Numbered from the stretch's first letter, positions 30,417 to 39,624 are shown. The stretch: 64,000 nt of DNA from Thiohalocapsa sp. ML1 (GCF_001469165.1 NZ_JABX01000001.1:124001-188000), one strand, 5' to 3'. Notes: generated by a model from the letters alone, not told the origin. Program-made: numbers and translations.

Positions 30417-31130
30417 ATGAAGGCTTACGAGATCACCCAACGCTTGGCCGATACCGCGGCCGACTCCATCGGCCATCAAGGGGCAGAGGAGGCGGCGCTT
30501 GAGTCGCATCTGCTCGCGTTGCAGGAGCAGTTCGACACGCTGAACCGCATCGGCGCCGATGAACGCCAACTCGCGGACATCAAGCTGCAGATGGGCCGCG
30601 CGCTGGTGGGCCTCGGCCGCGGCACGCAGGCGTGGCCGCTGGCGCGCGAGGCCTTCGACACCTTCATGGCGCTTGATCAATTCGAATTGGCGGCCGACTG
30701 CTGCGACGTGCTGTTCCGGGCCGAGCAGCCGGGGTCCCTCGCGGCCCTGGGCCAGGGCATCTGGCTCGCGGTCACCTGCCCCATCGACGTGGAGTTGGCG
30801 GTGGACCTGCTGAATCACATCATCGATGAAACGCCGGACGATGCCGACGGCGCCGCCGTGGCCGCCACCACCGCGCTTTTCCTCGCGGACCTGCGGGCGG
30901 AAGGTGTACAGCGCGAGAACCTGATCTTCTTCACGTCGCAGCTCCTGGCCAATGTCGCCCGGCGCCACAGCCACGTGGACAGTCAGGAAGCCTTCGACCT
31001 CTGGCGCGATCGGCTTGAGCTGCGCGAGCCGGACAAGTTCCTGGTGCGGTTGCGCAACGTCATCGACGTGCTGGTGCAGGACGACTGGTGGTTCCACCGC
31101 GACGCCATGCAGGCGCGGCTGCCGAGCTGA
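30417..31130 (+). CDS. Conserved-looking helical protein, unknown function
   Basis: A 237-residue, almost all-helical soluble protein (MKAYEITQRLADTAADSIGH...). Repeating helix pairs around residues 40-160 (LGRGTQAWPLAREAFDTFMA, FELAADCCDVLFRAEQPGS) suggest a TPR-like solenoid. The frame is open upstream to 30321, but the ATG at 30417 gives a sensible protein start. No catalytic motif is visible. It lies between the small ORF and a Cas6-like gene in a group that ends with a DsrC homologue, so a link to sulfur metabolism is possible but only by location. Confidence 0.65.
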   Translation: MKAYEITQRLADTAADSIGHQGAEEAALESHLLALQEQFDTLNRIGADERQLADIKLQMGRALVGLGRGTQAWPLAREAFDTFMALDQFELAADCCDVLFRAEQPGSLAALGQGIWLAVTCPIDVELAVDLLNHIIDETPDDADGAAVAATTALFLADLRAEGVQRENLIFFTSQLLANVARRHSHVDSQEAFDLWRDRLELREPDKFLVRLRNVIDVLVQDDWWFHRDAMQARLPS

Positions 31131-31353
31131 CCCCGCCCGGCGAAGAACGACACAACTGACACACACTCAGGTTCCGCCAGCCCTTCGTCGAAATCGACAT
31201 CGAAATTCTTACCTGCACCCACATTCGGCTCAAGCCGCGTCGATGTGCGAACCCCTTGTGGCGCGCGATGTCGCTCACCGGCGATAGCGATAGCGATAGA
31301 CCGACGTTCGGTTCCGCCGCAACGAGTGTACCGTTTATTTTCGAATCTAAGGC
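31131..31353. other. Gap before the Cas6-like gene with a short GCGATA array
   Basis: No gene. GCGATA is repeated three times at 31281-31298, and GGTTCCGCC occurs twice (about 31170 and 31310). An AT-richer stretch (TGTACCGTTTATTTTCGAAT) just upstream of 31354 could hold a promoter, but no clean -35/-10 pair was seen. Confidence 0.5.
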
Positions 31354-32043
31354 ATGACCATGTTCTGGCAGGACGACGAGGACACCCCCGAGATCACCAT
31401 CCCCGACAACGTCGTGGACGTGCTGTTTGCTTTGCAGTGCCGCGAGATCCCCGTGGACCATTGCCACGCCCTGAGCACGGCACTGCTGGACGCCGCCCCC
31501 TGGCTCGACGAGCCGGGCTGCGGCATTCACAGCATCCATGTGGCGGGCTCGCAGAACGGCTGGGAGCGCCCGAGCCATGGCGTCGATCAGGCGCTGTTGC
31601 TGTCGCGGCGCACCAAGCTCTCGATCCGTGTACCGCGCGAGCGCGTCGAGCAACTGAGGGCGGCGCTCGAAGGCAAGACCTTCGATGTCGGCGGCGCCGC
31701 ACTCGGCGTCGGCAGCGGCAAGCCGAAGGCGCTGAGCCAAGCGGCGACACTGTTCGCGCGCTATGTCGCCGGCCCCGCTGAGCTGGACGAGGAGGGCTTC
31801 CTGCGCTGGGCCGCCGAGGCACTGACCGCGCTGGACATTCGCATGCGCAAGGCGCTCTGCGGCAAGGCGACGGCGCTGGCGACACCGGCCGGCCCCCTCA
31901 TCACCCGCAGCCTGATGCTCGCAAACCTGTCGGCGGAAGAATCGGTGCGGCTGCAGGAGCGCGGACTGGGCCCGCACCGGGTCATGGGCTGCGGGCTGTT
32001 CATCCCGCACAAGGGCATCGATGCGGTGCAAAAGCCCCAGTAG
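31354..32043 (+). CDS. Stand-alone Cas6/Cmx6-like (type I-MYXAN family) RAMP protein
   Basis: A 229-residue protein recognised from the Cmx6 group of Cas6-like proteins: opening MFWQDDE, then DVLFALQCREIPVDHCHALS, GCGIHSIHV, LSRRTKLSIRVP, LATPAGPLITRSLMLANL, and the C-terminal glycine-rich loop GLGPHRVMGCGLFIPHKGI typical of RAMP folds. Cas6 enzymes cut CRISPR precursor RNA, but the window holds no CRISPR array and no other cas gene. A catalytic histidine cannot be assigned. The gene is between an unknown helical protein and a DsrC homologue. An RNA-binding or RNA-processing role outside CRISPR is inference. Confidence 0.75.
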   Translation: MTMFWQDDEDTPEITIPDNVVDVLFALQCREIPVDHCHALSTALLDAAPWLDEPGCGIHSIHVAGSQNGWERPSHGVDQALLLSRRTKLSIRVPRERVEQLRAALEGKTFDVGGAALGVGSGKPKALSQAATLFARYVAGPAELDEEGFLRWAAEALTALDIRMRKALCGKATALATPAGPLITRSLMLANLSAEESVRLQERGLGPHRVMGCGLFIPHKGIDAVQKPQ

Positions 32044-32230
32044 CGATCTCGCGCGGGTGACGTGCCCGCTCGATCTCACTAATATCAGCGATTCGTGATG
32101 TTGGCGATGCCAGCGGCACCGGCCCCGCGCCGGCGCAGCAGCCTCCGCCGGCACGCGCCCGAGCAAACCGATTGAACAAGAACGCGCCGGTACCCCAGCG
32201 GGGCGGCGATGACGAGAGGAAACCCCTTAC

Positions 32231-32569
32231 ATGGCAATCGAAGTCAACGGCAAGAGCATCGAGACCACCGGCAGCGGCTATCTCACCGATCCCAACGCCT
32301 GGGACGAAGACATCGCGAAGGTGATTGCAGATGCGGAGGGCATCGAGCTCACCGAGCAGCACTGGGACGTGATCAAGTACCTGCGCGATGAGTACCTGAA
32401 CAACAACCAGAACCAGCCCATGGAGCGCCAGTTGCTGAAGGACATGGGCAAGCTCTGGGGCACCAAGCCCACGAGCAAGGACCTCTACAAGCTCTTCCCG
32501 CTAGCGCCCACCAAGCAGGGAACCAAGATCGCGGGCCTGCCCGAGGTGATGCGCAAGGGCGGCTACTGA
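32231..32569 (+). CDS. rspA: DsrC-family protein lacking both redox cysteines (RspA type)
   Basis: A 112-residue DsrC/TusE homologue (MAIEVNGKSIETTGSGYLTD, LTEQHWDVIKYLRDEY) with the C-terminal arm ending GLPEVMRKGGY. Neither CysA nor CysB is present; in fact there is no cysteine at all. This places it in the Rsp ('regulatory sulfur-related protein') class rather than DsrC or TusE. It cannot carry sulfur on its C-terminal arm. It is the last gene of its group and is followed by an intrinsic terminator. A regulatory or competing role against DsrC is inferred from the family description. Confidence 0.85.
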   Translation: MAIEVNGKSIETTGSGYLTDPNAWDEDIAKVIADAEGIELTEQHWDVIKYLRDEYLNNNQNQPMERQLLKDMGKLWGTKPTSKDLYKLFPLAPTKQGTKIAGLPEVMRKGGY

Positions 32570-32604
32570 GCCGTCGGGTCGCGCCACCCGGTGCGCGTCG
32601 ATGA

Positions 32605-32629
32605 AGCCGGCCTTGTGCCGGCTTTTTTT
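32605..32629 (+). terminator. Intrinsic terminator after rspA
   Basis: AGCCGGC (32605-32611), loop CTTGT, GCCGGCT (32617-32623) followed directly by a run of seven T. A classic Rho-independent terminator that closes the 30124-32569 group 36 bases after the rspA stop. Confidence 0.92.
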
Positions 32630-32688
32630 GTGCCGGCACGACGCCCCAACCGGGCGGCGTCGGAACCCGAAGTAAGCCCGCAGACACC

Positions 32689-33981
32689 ATGAAAACCCGC
32701 CGCTTGCGCTACATCCGCCGTGTGCTCCTGTCGCGGCGCGCCTGGCGCGTGCGCGGGGCCTTTCTGCTGGGCGCGCTCGCGGTGGGCCTGGTGTCTTCCG
32801 TGTTCGGCGTACTGAGCGAGCAGGCCAATCGGCTGTTCGCGGCCATCGCCGAGGCGGCGCCCATGGCGCCGCTGCTGCTGACGCCGCTCGGGCTCGTGCT
32901 CGTGGTGTGGCTCGCGCGGCGCTTCTTTCCGGGCAGCGAGGGCAGCGGCATCAACCAGGTCATCGCCGCACTGGAGCTTAAGAACAAGGACCGCTTCCTG
33001 ACGCTGAGGCTCGCGGCGGGCAAGATCCTGCTCACGCTGATCGGTCAGGGCTGCGGCGCATCGGTGGGCCGCGAGGGGCCGACGGTGCACGTCGCCGCGT
33101 CCATCATGTACTCGATGCGCCGGCTCGCCCGCTTCCCGGCGGACTACATGGCGCGCGGCATGCTGCTCGCGGGCGGCGCGGCGGGCATCTCCGCGGCCTT
33201 CAACACGCCCCTCGCCGGGATCATCTTCGCCTTCGAGGAGATGCTGCGCGGCTTCACGCCGCGGCTCGCGGGCATCGTGATCCTGTCCGTGCTGGTGTCG
33301 GCGCTGGTGTCGATGCTGCTGCTGGGCGAGCGCTACTACTTCGGCACCGCATCCGCCGGGCCCGTGCAGGGCCTCGGCCCCTGGCTCGCGGTACTGCTCT
33401 GCGGCGTCGTCGCCGGCTTCGCGGGCGGGCTGTTTGCCTTCTTGATTCTGCGCCTGTCGCGGGCGCTGGCGCCGCTGGTGGCGAGCAACGGGCTCGGCGT
33501 CGCCTTCGTCTGCGGCGCCGTGCTGGTGCTGATGGGGGTGCTCACGGACTACCAGGTCATGGGCTCGGGCTACGACATCGCGCGCGCTGTCGTCGTCGCC
33601 GGCGAGGCGCCGGAGCCGCTTTACCCCATCTACAAGTTCATCGCGAGCCTAGCGTCGTACCTGAGCGGCATCCCGGGCGGAATCTTCGCCCCCGCGCTGT
33701 CCACCGGTGCCGGCATCGGCGCCGATCTGCACCGGCTGCTGCCGCTGGCACCGCTGGACCTGATGGTGCTGATGGCGATGGTGGCCTATTTCGCCGGTGC
33801 CGTGAAGTCGCCCATCACGGGCTTCGTCATCGTCATGGAGATGACCAACGACCAGAACACGCTGGTCGCCTTGATGGCGGCGGCGATGGTGGGCTACGGC
33901 GTGTCCTTTCTGCTGAGTCCGCAGCCGCTGTATCACTCGCTGGCGCGGGTGTTGGTCGAGCGGGAGGAGCGGAGGGAGTAG
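32689..33981 (+). CDS. ClC-type chloride channel/H+-Cl- antiporter
   Basis: A 430-residue ClC-family membrane protein. The three selectivity segments are visible: GSEGSGINQVIAALE, the gating glutamate in GCGASVGREGPTVHV, and GIPGGIFAPALSTGAGIG. The internal glutamate pair in LAGIIFAFEEM at the position of E. coli E202/E203 suggests proton-coupled exchange rather than a channel. Start ATG at 32689. It stands alone after the rspA terminator and converges on the EAL-domain gene, with a heptad array between their 3' ends. Confidence 0.9.
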   Translation: MKTRRLRYIRRVLLSRRAWRVRGAFLLGALAVGLVSSVFGVLSEQANRLFAAIAEAAPMAPLLLTPLGLVLVVWLARRFFPGSEGSGINQVIAALELKNKDRFLTLRLAAGKILLTLIGQGCGASVGREGPTVHVAASIMYSMRRLARFPADYMARGMLLAGGAAGISAAFNTPLAGIIFAFEEMLRGFTPRLAGIVILSVLVSALVSMLLLGERYYFGTASAGPVQGLGPWLAVLLCGVVAGFAGGLFAFLILRLSRALAPLVASNGLGVAFVCGAVLVLMGVLTDYQVMGSGYDIARAVVVAGEAPEPLYPIYKFIASLASYLSGIPGGIFAPALSTGAGIGADLHRLLPLAPLDLMVLMAMVAYFAGAVKSPITGFVIVMEMTNDQNTLVALMAAAMVGYGVSFLLSPQPLYHSLARVLVEREERRE

Positions 33982-34022
33982 GAAGTTTGAAGTTTGAAGT
34001 TTGAAGTGCAGGGTGCGGGGTG
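33982..34022. repeat. Heptad array between convergent genes
   Basis: GAAGTTT is repeated three times from 33983, then drifts through GAAGTGC, AGGGTGC, GGGGTGC and GGGCTGT while keeping the 7-base register. It fills the 48-bp space between the convergent 3' ends of the ClC and EAL genes. Same repeat length as the arrays at 15913, 54508 and 59108, but without a clear inverted partner. Confidence 0.85.
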
Positions 34023-34029
34023 CGGGCTG

Positions 34030-36585
34030 TCACGACACGGGCGCGAGATCGAGGCGCCCGGCGGCGAGCAGCGGCTCGATCTCGGCGCGAGGCATGGGCG
34101 CTGCGAAGTAGAAGCCTTGCACCTCGGGGCAGCCGTTTCGGACCAGGAAGTCGGCCTGCTGGCGCGTCTCGACGCCCTCGGCGATGACCTGAAGCCGCAG
34201 GCTGCCGGCGAGCGCGACGATGCTCTGCACGATGGCGGCGGCGTCCGGGTCCGGCAGCGCGGCGATGAAGGACGGATCGATCTTGATCCGGGTCAGCGGC
34301 AGCCGGCGCAGATAGGCGAGCGACGAGCGCCCGGTGCCGAAGTCGTCGATGGCCATGGTGAGCCCGAGCCGCGCGAGCGACTGCAGCACGCGCAGGGACT
34401 CGCCACCCTCCTCCACCAGCAGGTCCTCGCTCAGCTCCAGTTCCACCTCGGTGGGCGCCAGCGCAAAACGCCGCAGCATGGTCTCGACCAGGCGCGGAGA
34501 GTCCGTATCGGCCACCTGCTTGGCGGACACATTGAGCGTGAGCCGCGGCGGCGCGATGCCGGCGAGCTTCCAGTCGGCAAAGGTCGCAAAGGCCTTCGCC
34601 AGCACCCACTCGCCGATGGGACCCATGATGCCGGCACCCTCGGCAATGGACAGGAAGGCCACCGGCCGCAGGATGCCCTGCTCGGGGTGACGCCAGCGCA
34701 GTAGCGCCTCGACGCCCACGACGCGCCCGTCCGGCACCGCCACCTGCGGCTGGTAATGGAGTACCAGGCCGTCCTCCTGCAGCGCCCGGCGCAGGCCGTT
34801 CTCGAAGGCGATGCGTTGCTGCACGGCCTCGGTGAAGCTCGGATCGTAGAACTGGTAGCGGTTGCGCCCAAGCTGCTTGGCCCGGTACATGGCGGTGTCC
34901 GCGGTCCTCAGCATGGCCTCGGCATCCTCTGCATCGAGCGGCGCCAGGCTGATGCCGATGCTGATGCTGACCGCGATCTCCTGGTCATCGACCTGAAAGC
35001 GCCACTGGTCCACCGCCGCCAGCAGGCTGCGGGCGAGCGCGGCGACGCCGTGCTGGTCCTGCGCGCGCTCGGTGATGACCCCGAGCTCGTCCCCGCTGAT
35101 GCGCGCCAACGTCTGCTCCGGCGGGATGCAGCCCAAGAGCACACGCGCCAGCTCCACCAGCAGCCGGTCGCCGGCGCTGTGGCCGAAGGAGTCGTTGACC
35201 TGCTTGAAATTGTCGACGTCGATGAAGAGCAGCGCGACGAGTCCGCGCCGCTCGGCGTTGCGCGCCAGTGCCTCGGCCAGGCGCCGCTGGAACGACAGCC
35301 GGTTCGGCAGCAAGGTCAGGTGATCCTGATGCGCCAGGCGGTCCAGCTCCAGCTCCGCGTGCTTGCGGGCGGACTCGTCCAGCACCACGCTGTCCCAGAT
35401 CACCTCCCCGCCGGTGCCGCGCTGCGGTTTGCCGCGGCCGTGTAGCCACTTGAGCCGGCCACTCGGGGTGCGCACCCGCCACTGGTACTCCCAGTCCGTC
35501 AGCTCCCGCGCCGACCTGTCCACGGACTCGCGCATTGCGGCCCGGTCCTCGGGCAGCACCATCTCCCACAGCACCGCGGCGTCCTGCTCCACATCCGCGA
35601 CATCGACCTCCCAGATGTCACGGCAGCCCTCGCTCATGTAGCGCATGCGCCGACCGCCATCCGGCGACTGGATGTACCGAAAGATCGCCCCCGGCACGTT
35701 GCCGGCGATGTTGCGCACCTGCGCCTCGCGCTCTTCCAGCGCCACGCGCTGCTCCACCACATCGGTGACATCGCGGCCAAGGAACAGAATGCCGTCCAGC
35801 GCGCCGTCGACCTCGTGCGGGATCAGGCGAACATCCAGACAGCGCCGCCCGGCGCTCGGCAGCGTCAGCCAGACCTCGTGACGCAGCAGCTCGCCCGCGC
35901 GGCAGCGTTCCAGCCACGCTGTTAGCGGCACGGCAGCGTCGGTCAGGAGATCGTCAAGCGGCACGCCGATGGCGGTCGCCGCCGTCCAGCCGAGCGCCTC
36001 CGCCAGCGCGCTGCTCAGGTGGCGCACGCAGCAGCCGGGGTCCAGATAGGCGACGTAATCGGGCATCGCCGCCAGCAGCAGCGCGTTCAGCGCGAGGCTT
36101 TGGTGCAAGGCGAGATCGGTCTCGCGGCGCTGCGTAATGTCTTTCAGGATGCCGACCCGCACGCGCGCGCCGGACTCCTCCGCCTCCATGTCGCGGGCCG
36201 TGTCGCTCACCCAGAGCACCGCCCCGTCCGCCGCGGTGAGCCGATACTCCGCGGCAAAGGGCGCGGCTGCCATCCGGCTCGCCGCTCGCTCGGCGAGCAC
36301 GCGCTCGCGGTCCTCGGGGTGCAGATGCGCCAGCCACAGGCTATGACTCGGACGGTCGTCGGCGTCCGGCAGCCGCAACAGCGTGCCCAGAAAGTCGTTG
36401 ACGTAGCGCGGCGAGTCGTCCTGCTCGCCCAGGACGTACACGACCATGGGCAGGCCCTCGACCACCCGGGTCAGGGTCTGGATACGCACCAACAGACCGT
36501 CGGCAGCGGGGGACAGCTCATCGACGCCCCCCACCGCCGCGCCGGCCGCGGTATGCTGCGGGTTCTTCTGAATCAGTTTCTTCAT
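34030..36585 (-). CDS. Multi-PAS GGDEF-EAL cyclic-di-GMP protein
   Basis: An 851-residue cytoplasmic protein. Three PAS-type modules (about residues 25-420) are followed by GGDEF (about 430-590) and EAL (about 605-845). The GGDEF signature is altered to SGDEL in RISGDELGVI, so cyclase activity is uncertain. The EAL signature is intact (GVEALLRWRHP) with DDFGTGRSSLAYLRRLP and IKIDPSFI. Net phosphodiesterase activity is therefore likely. The start at 36585 (MKKLIQKNPQH) was chosen over an ATG 105 bases upstream. The sensed signal is unknown. Confidence 0.9.
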   Translation of the reverse strand: MKKLIQKNPQHTAAGAAVGGVDELSPAADGLLVRIQTLTRVVEGLPMVVYVLGEQDDSPRYVNDFLGTLLRLPDADDRPSHSLWLAHLHPEDRERVLAERAASRMAAAPFAAEYRLTAADGAVLWVSDTARDMEAEESGARVRVGILKDITQRRETDLALHQSLALNALLLAAMPDYVAYLDPGCCVRHLSSALAEALGWTAATAIGVPLDDLLTDAAVPLTAWLERCRAGELLRHEVWLTLPSAGRRCLDVRLIPHEVDGALDGILFLGRDVTDVVEQRVALEEREAQVRNIAGNVPGAIFRYIQSPDGGRRMRYMSEGCRDIWEVDVADVEQDAAVLWEMVLPEDRAAMRESVDRSARELTDWEYQWRVRTPSGRLKWLHGRGKPQRGTGGEVIWDSVVLDESARKHAELELDRLAHQDHLTLLPNRLSFQRRLAEALARNAERRGLVALLFIDVDNFKQVNDSFGHSAGDRLLVELARVLLGCIPPEQTLARISGDELGVITERAQDQHGVAALARSLLAAVDQWRFQVDDQEIAVSISIGISLAPLDAEDAEAMLRTADTAMYRAKQLGRNRYQFYDPSFTEAVQQRIAFENGLRRALQEDGLVLHYQPQVAVPDGRVVGVEALLRWRHPEQGILRPVAFLSIAEGAGIMGPIGEWVLAKAFATFADWKLAGIAPPRLTLNVSAKQVADTDSPRLVETMLRRFALAPTEVELELSEDLLVEEGGESLRVLQSLARLGLTMAIDDFGTGRSSLAYLRRLPLTRIKIDPSFIAALPDPDAAAIVQSIVALAGSLRLQVIAEGVETRQQADFLVRNGCPEVQGFYFAAPMPRAEIEPLLAAGRLDLAPVS

Positions 36586-36714
36586 GCTCGCCGATCGCGA
36601 TGCAAGTCCTGAGCGCTGCGCCGCCGGTGGTAGTCCGCGACGGCCAAGCATGGGTACCGCCCGGATACGAAGGGCTGGTGATATGCGCAAGCTTACTGCA
36701 AGCGGAGGTGCCTG

Positions 36715-37407
36715 ATGTGTGACCGGAACCGCGTCGCCGATTGCGCGTGGACGGCGTACAGCGGGTACCGGGGCGGGCGGTGGTCAGCGGCCAGGCGCCG
36801 GGCACCGTGGACTCGGCCGTGCGCGATCGGGCACGCGCGCGGCGCCATCGCGCTCGCCGTCCTCGGCACGCTGCTCATGCTCGGCTGTGCGGCGCGGGTG
36901 CCACAAGACATCCGCACGCCGGCCCCGGCGCCGGTCACGGCTGCCGCCGTCCGTGCGGCACCGGAGCGCTACGTCGGCACGCCGGTGCGCTGGGGCGGGC
37001 GCATCCTCGCCGTGCGCAACGACGCTGCCAACACCGACATCGAGCTCCTCGCCTGGCCGCTGGACGCCGCCGGCGAGCCGGCGCAGGACAGCGGCGACGA
37101 CGCGCGGCTTGGCCGCTTCATCGCCCGCTTCGATGGCTTCCTGGACCCGGCCACCTATCCCGAGGGGCGCCTGCTGACGGTCAGCGGCACCGTCACCGGC
37201 GTCGAGACGCACGATGTCGGCGACTACCCGTATCGCTACCCCGTCGTGCGCGCCACCGGCAGGCACCTGTGGGCAAAGCCGGAGAGCGTCCGCGCGCCAT
37301 ACCCAAGCCCGTGGTACGACCCGTGGTACGGCGGCTGGCCGGGCTCCCGCTTCGGGCCCTGGTACGGACCCGGCTTCGGGCCCTGGCATCGGCCTTGGTA
37401 CTGGTGA
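36715..37407 (+). CDS. Slp-family outer-membrane lipoprotein
   Basis: The 230-codon frame contains a lipoprotein signal ending in LLMLGC (lipobox cysteine at about residue 58), so the true start may be inside the annotated frame, although no ATG/GTG occurs just before the signal. The mature part matches the Slp pattern: PERYVGTPVRWGGRILAVRN, IELLAWPLDAAGEP, GRFIARFDGFLDPATY, GRLLTVSGTVTG and DYPYRYPVVRAT. The C-terminal tail is rich in Trp, Tyr, Pro and Gly. Its role, as in E. coli Slp, is poorly defined. Confidence 0.8.
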   Translation: MCDRNRVADCAWTAYSGYRGGRWSAARRRAPWTRPCAIGHARGAIALAVLGTLLMLGCAARVPQDIRTPAPAPVTAAAVRAAPERYVGTPVRWGGRILAVRNDAANTDIELLAWPLDAAGEPAQDSGDDARLGRFIARFDGFLDPATYPEGRLLTVSGTVTGVETHDVGDYPYRYPVVRATGRHLWAKPESVRAPYPSPWYDPWYGGWPGSRFGPWYGPGFGPWHRPWYW

Positions 37408-37450
37408 CGGGGAGCGCGGCGATCCCTCTTCGACGGTTTGTTCAGGACTA

Positions 37451-38935
37451 TCAGCGTAAGGGACGCAGGGCCGAGCGGGGCAGTTCAGCGCGCTCGCGCA
37501 AGCTCCGCCCGCCGCCCTCGGCCGTTGGCTCCGGCGCGGCGGGCAGGCAGACCCGCACGGCGAGTCCGCCGATCTCGGCATGGCCGAAGTCGATCTCGCC
37601 GCCGTACGCCGCCACGATGTCCCGTGCGATGGCAAGGCCGAGACCGCTGCCGGCCTTTTGCTCGTCGAGACGCAGCCCGCGCTGGCCGAGCCGGTGCAAC
37701 TGGTCCGGGGCGATGCCCGGGCCGTCGTCGGCGATGGCGACCCGTATCTCATCGCCGCCGCCTGCGGCCGTGGCGGCGACCTGCACATCGACCTGCCGAC
37801 GAGCCCATTTGGCCGCGTTTTCGAGCAGGTTCCCGAGCAGCTCGAGCAGATCCTCGGCGGGCAGGGCTACGGCACCGACGTTCGGTCCGGCCACGCGCCA
37901 TGCCAACCGGGCACCGTCCGGTGTGCGCTTGAGCGTGCCAAGCACGCGGTTCAGGGCCTCCGAGACATCTGCCCGGGCGGGGCGCGCGTGCGAGCCGGAG
38001 CGCATGCGGGCGCGGATCAGCTCCCGATCGACGCGCCGGCGCATGTGCAGGGCAAGCTGCTCCAGGTCGTTTGCCAGCGCCGGATTGCCCTGCTGCCGCA
38101 GCCGGTCGGCGTCCGCCGCCAGGGCGCTCAACGGCGTCTTGAGGCCGTGCGCCAGATCGGCCGTCCAACTGCGCGCCTGCACGATGGACGCTTCGCGCGC
38201 GGCGAGCAGCGCGTTGACCTCGGCCACCAGCGGTTGCACCTCGTCCGGATAGTGCTCCGGCAGCCGTTCCGCGGTGCCGGCACGCACGGCGTAGACACCC
38301 TTGCGCAGCGCTTCCAGCGGCGCCAGCCCGGCGCGGATCTGCGCCCAGGTGGCGAGCCCCAGCACTAGAGCGATGACGCCGAGGTACGGCAGCATGTCCG
38401 CGGCGAAGGCGTTGCGCGCCCGCACCAGCTCGGCGCGGTCCTCGGCCACGGCCAGGCGCAGCGTGCGCGCTGCGCCGCTTGCGTCCGCGCTCGGTGCGCC
38501 GCCGAGCCGGATGCTGCGCTCGCGCACCAGGAGCGCCTGTCCGCCCGGGCCGGGTAGTCGGTGCGTGTGCACCTCGCCTGCCGCCAGTGCGTCTTGCGGC
38601 AGCGCCAGCGTTGTGTCCCAGAGCGAGCGCGAGCGCAGCAGGCCGACGCCGGCGCTGCCGGCTTCGCTGTCGTCCACCTGCCAATAGAGTCCGCCGAGCG
38701 GGGTGCCGAAGCGCGGGTCCTGCGGGGGCTGCTCGACGCTGACCGCGCCGTCGTCCGGTGCGATGTGCACGGCGGCGGCGAGCTGGTTCAGTCGGCTCGT
38801 CAGCTCGCTGCCGATGCGCCGCTCCACATGCCGCTCGAACAGGATCACCAGGCTCGCCGCCGCCACCAGCAGCGCCAGCGTGATGGACAGGAGCGCCGCG
38901 ACGGCGAGCCGTGCGCGCAGCGAGTTGCGGTTCAC
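37451..38935 (-). CDS. Sensor histidine kinase (QseC/PhoQ type)
   Basis: A 494-residue inner-membrane kinase. One transmembrane helix lies at about residues 10-35, a periplasmic domain at 36-190, a second helix at about 192-208, then a HAMP-like linker, the H-box DLAHGLKTPLSAL (phospho-histidine near residue 285), N-box GNLLENAAKWA and G-boxes DDGPGIAP and GSGLGLAI. The start overlaps the stop of the upstream response regulator gene, so the two are coupled. Their closeness to the SHP/DHC cytochrome group matches clusters described in other Proteobacteria. The signal is unknown. Confidence 0.9.
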   Translation of the reverse strand: MNRNSLRARLAVAALLSITLALLVAAASLVILFERHVERRIGSELTSRLNQLAAAVHIAPDDGAVSVEQPPQDPRFGTPLGGLYWQVDDSEAGSAGVGLLRSRSLWDTTLALPQDALAAGEVHTHRLPGPGGQALLVRERSIRLGGAPSADASGAARTLRLAVAEDRAELVRARNAFAADMLPYLGVIALVLGLATWAQIRAGLAPLEALRKGVYAVRAGTAERLPEHYPDEVQPLVAEVNALLAAREASIVQARSWTADLAHGLKTPLSALAADADRLRQQGNPALANDLEQLALHMRRRVDRELIRARMRSGSHARPARADVSEALNRVLGTLKRTPDGARLAWRVAGPNVGAVALPAEDLLELLGNLLENAAKWARRQVDVQVAATAAGGGDEIRVAIADDGPGIAPDQLHRLGQRGLRLDEQKAGSGLGLAIARDIVAAYGGEIDFGHAEIGGLAVRVCLPAAPEPTAEGGGRSLRERAELPRSALRPLR

Positions 38936-39624
38936 GGCGGGTCGGCGGGCGCGGCGGCGTCCGGCGCATCCGGCTCGATGACGTAGCCGAAGCCGCGCCG
39001 GGTCTCGATGAGCCCGCTGCCGAGCTTGCGCCGCACGCGCCCGATGAGCACCTCCACGGCGTTGGACTCACGCTCGAAGTCCTGCGCGTAGAGCTGCTCG
39101 GTCAGCTCCAACTGCGGCACCACGCGCCCCGCGTGCTGCATCAGATAGGCCACCAGCCGGTACTCCGTGGGCGAGAGGTGCACCGGCACGCCGTCGCGGC
39201 TCACCTGCATGCGCCGCGTATCGAGCGCGAGCCCGCCCGCCTGCACCACCGCGGAGGCCTGGCCGGCGGCGCGGCGCACCAGCGCGCGCAGCCGCGCGAG
39301 CAGCTCCTCCATGCGAAAGGGCTTCGGCAGATAGTCGTCGGCGCCGGCGTCGATGCCCTCCACGCGCTCGTGCCAGTCGCCGCGGGCGGTGAGCACCAGC
39401 ACCGGAAAGCGCTGGCCGGCCTCGCGCCAGCGCCGCAGCACCGCGAGCCCGTCCATGCCCGGCAGACCCAAGTCCAGGATCACGGCGGACCAGTTCTCGG
39501 TGTCGCCGCGGAACCAGGCGTCCTCGCCGTCGGCGCTGTGCTCGACGACGAAGCCGGCGGCCGCGAGCGCCGCGGCCACGGCGGCCGCCACGCGCGGGTC
39601 GTCTTCGACCAGCAGGATGCGCAT
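38932..39624 (-). CDS. OmpR/PhoB-family response regulator
   Basis: A 230-residue regulator: receiver domain (phospho-acceptor in VILDLGLPGMDGL, Lys in VLTARG segment region) and C-terminal winged helix (LSPTEYRLVAYLMQHAGRVV, SNAVEVLIGRVRRKLG). Its stop overlaps the kinase start, and its start meets the stop of the PepSY gene at 39624, making a PepSY-regulator-kinase operon. It faces away from the cytochrome genes at 40229, whose expression it may control (inference). Confidence 0.93.
   Translation of the reverse strand: MRILLVEDDPRVAAAVAAALAAAGFVVEHSADGEDAWFRGDTENWSAVILDLGLPGMDGLAVLRRWREAGQRFPVLVLTARGDWHERVEGIDAGADDYLPKPFRMEELLARLRALVRRAAGQASAVVQAGGLALDTRRMQVSRDGVPVHLSPTEYRLVAYLMQHAGRVVPQLELTEQLYAQDFERESNAVEVLIGRVRRKLGSGLIETRRGFGYVIEPDAPDAAAPADPP

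Noticed and set aside
31354-32043. Complete CRISPR-Cas locus around the Cas6-like gene
   Set aside because: No array, no cas1/2 or effector genes in the flanking 10 kb on either side.
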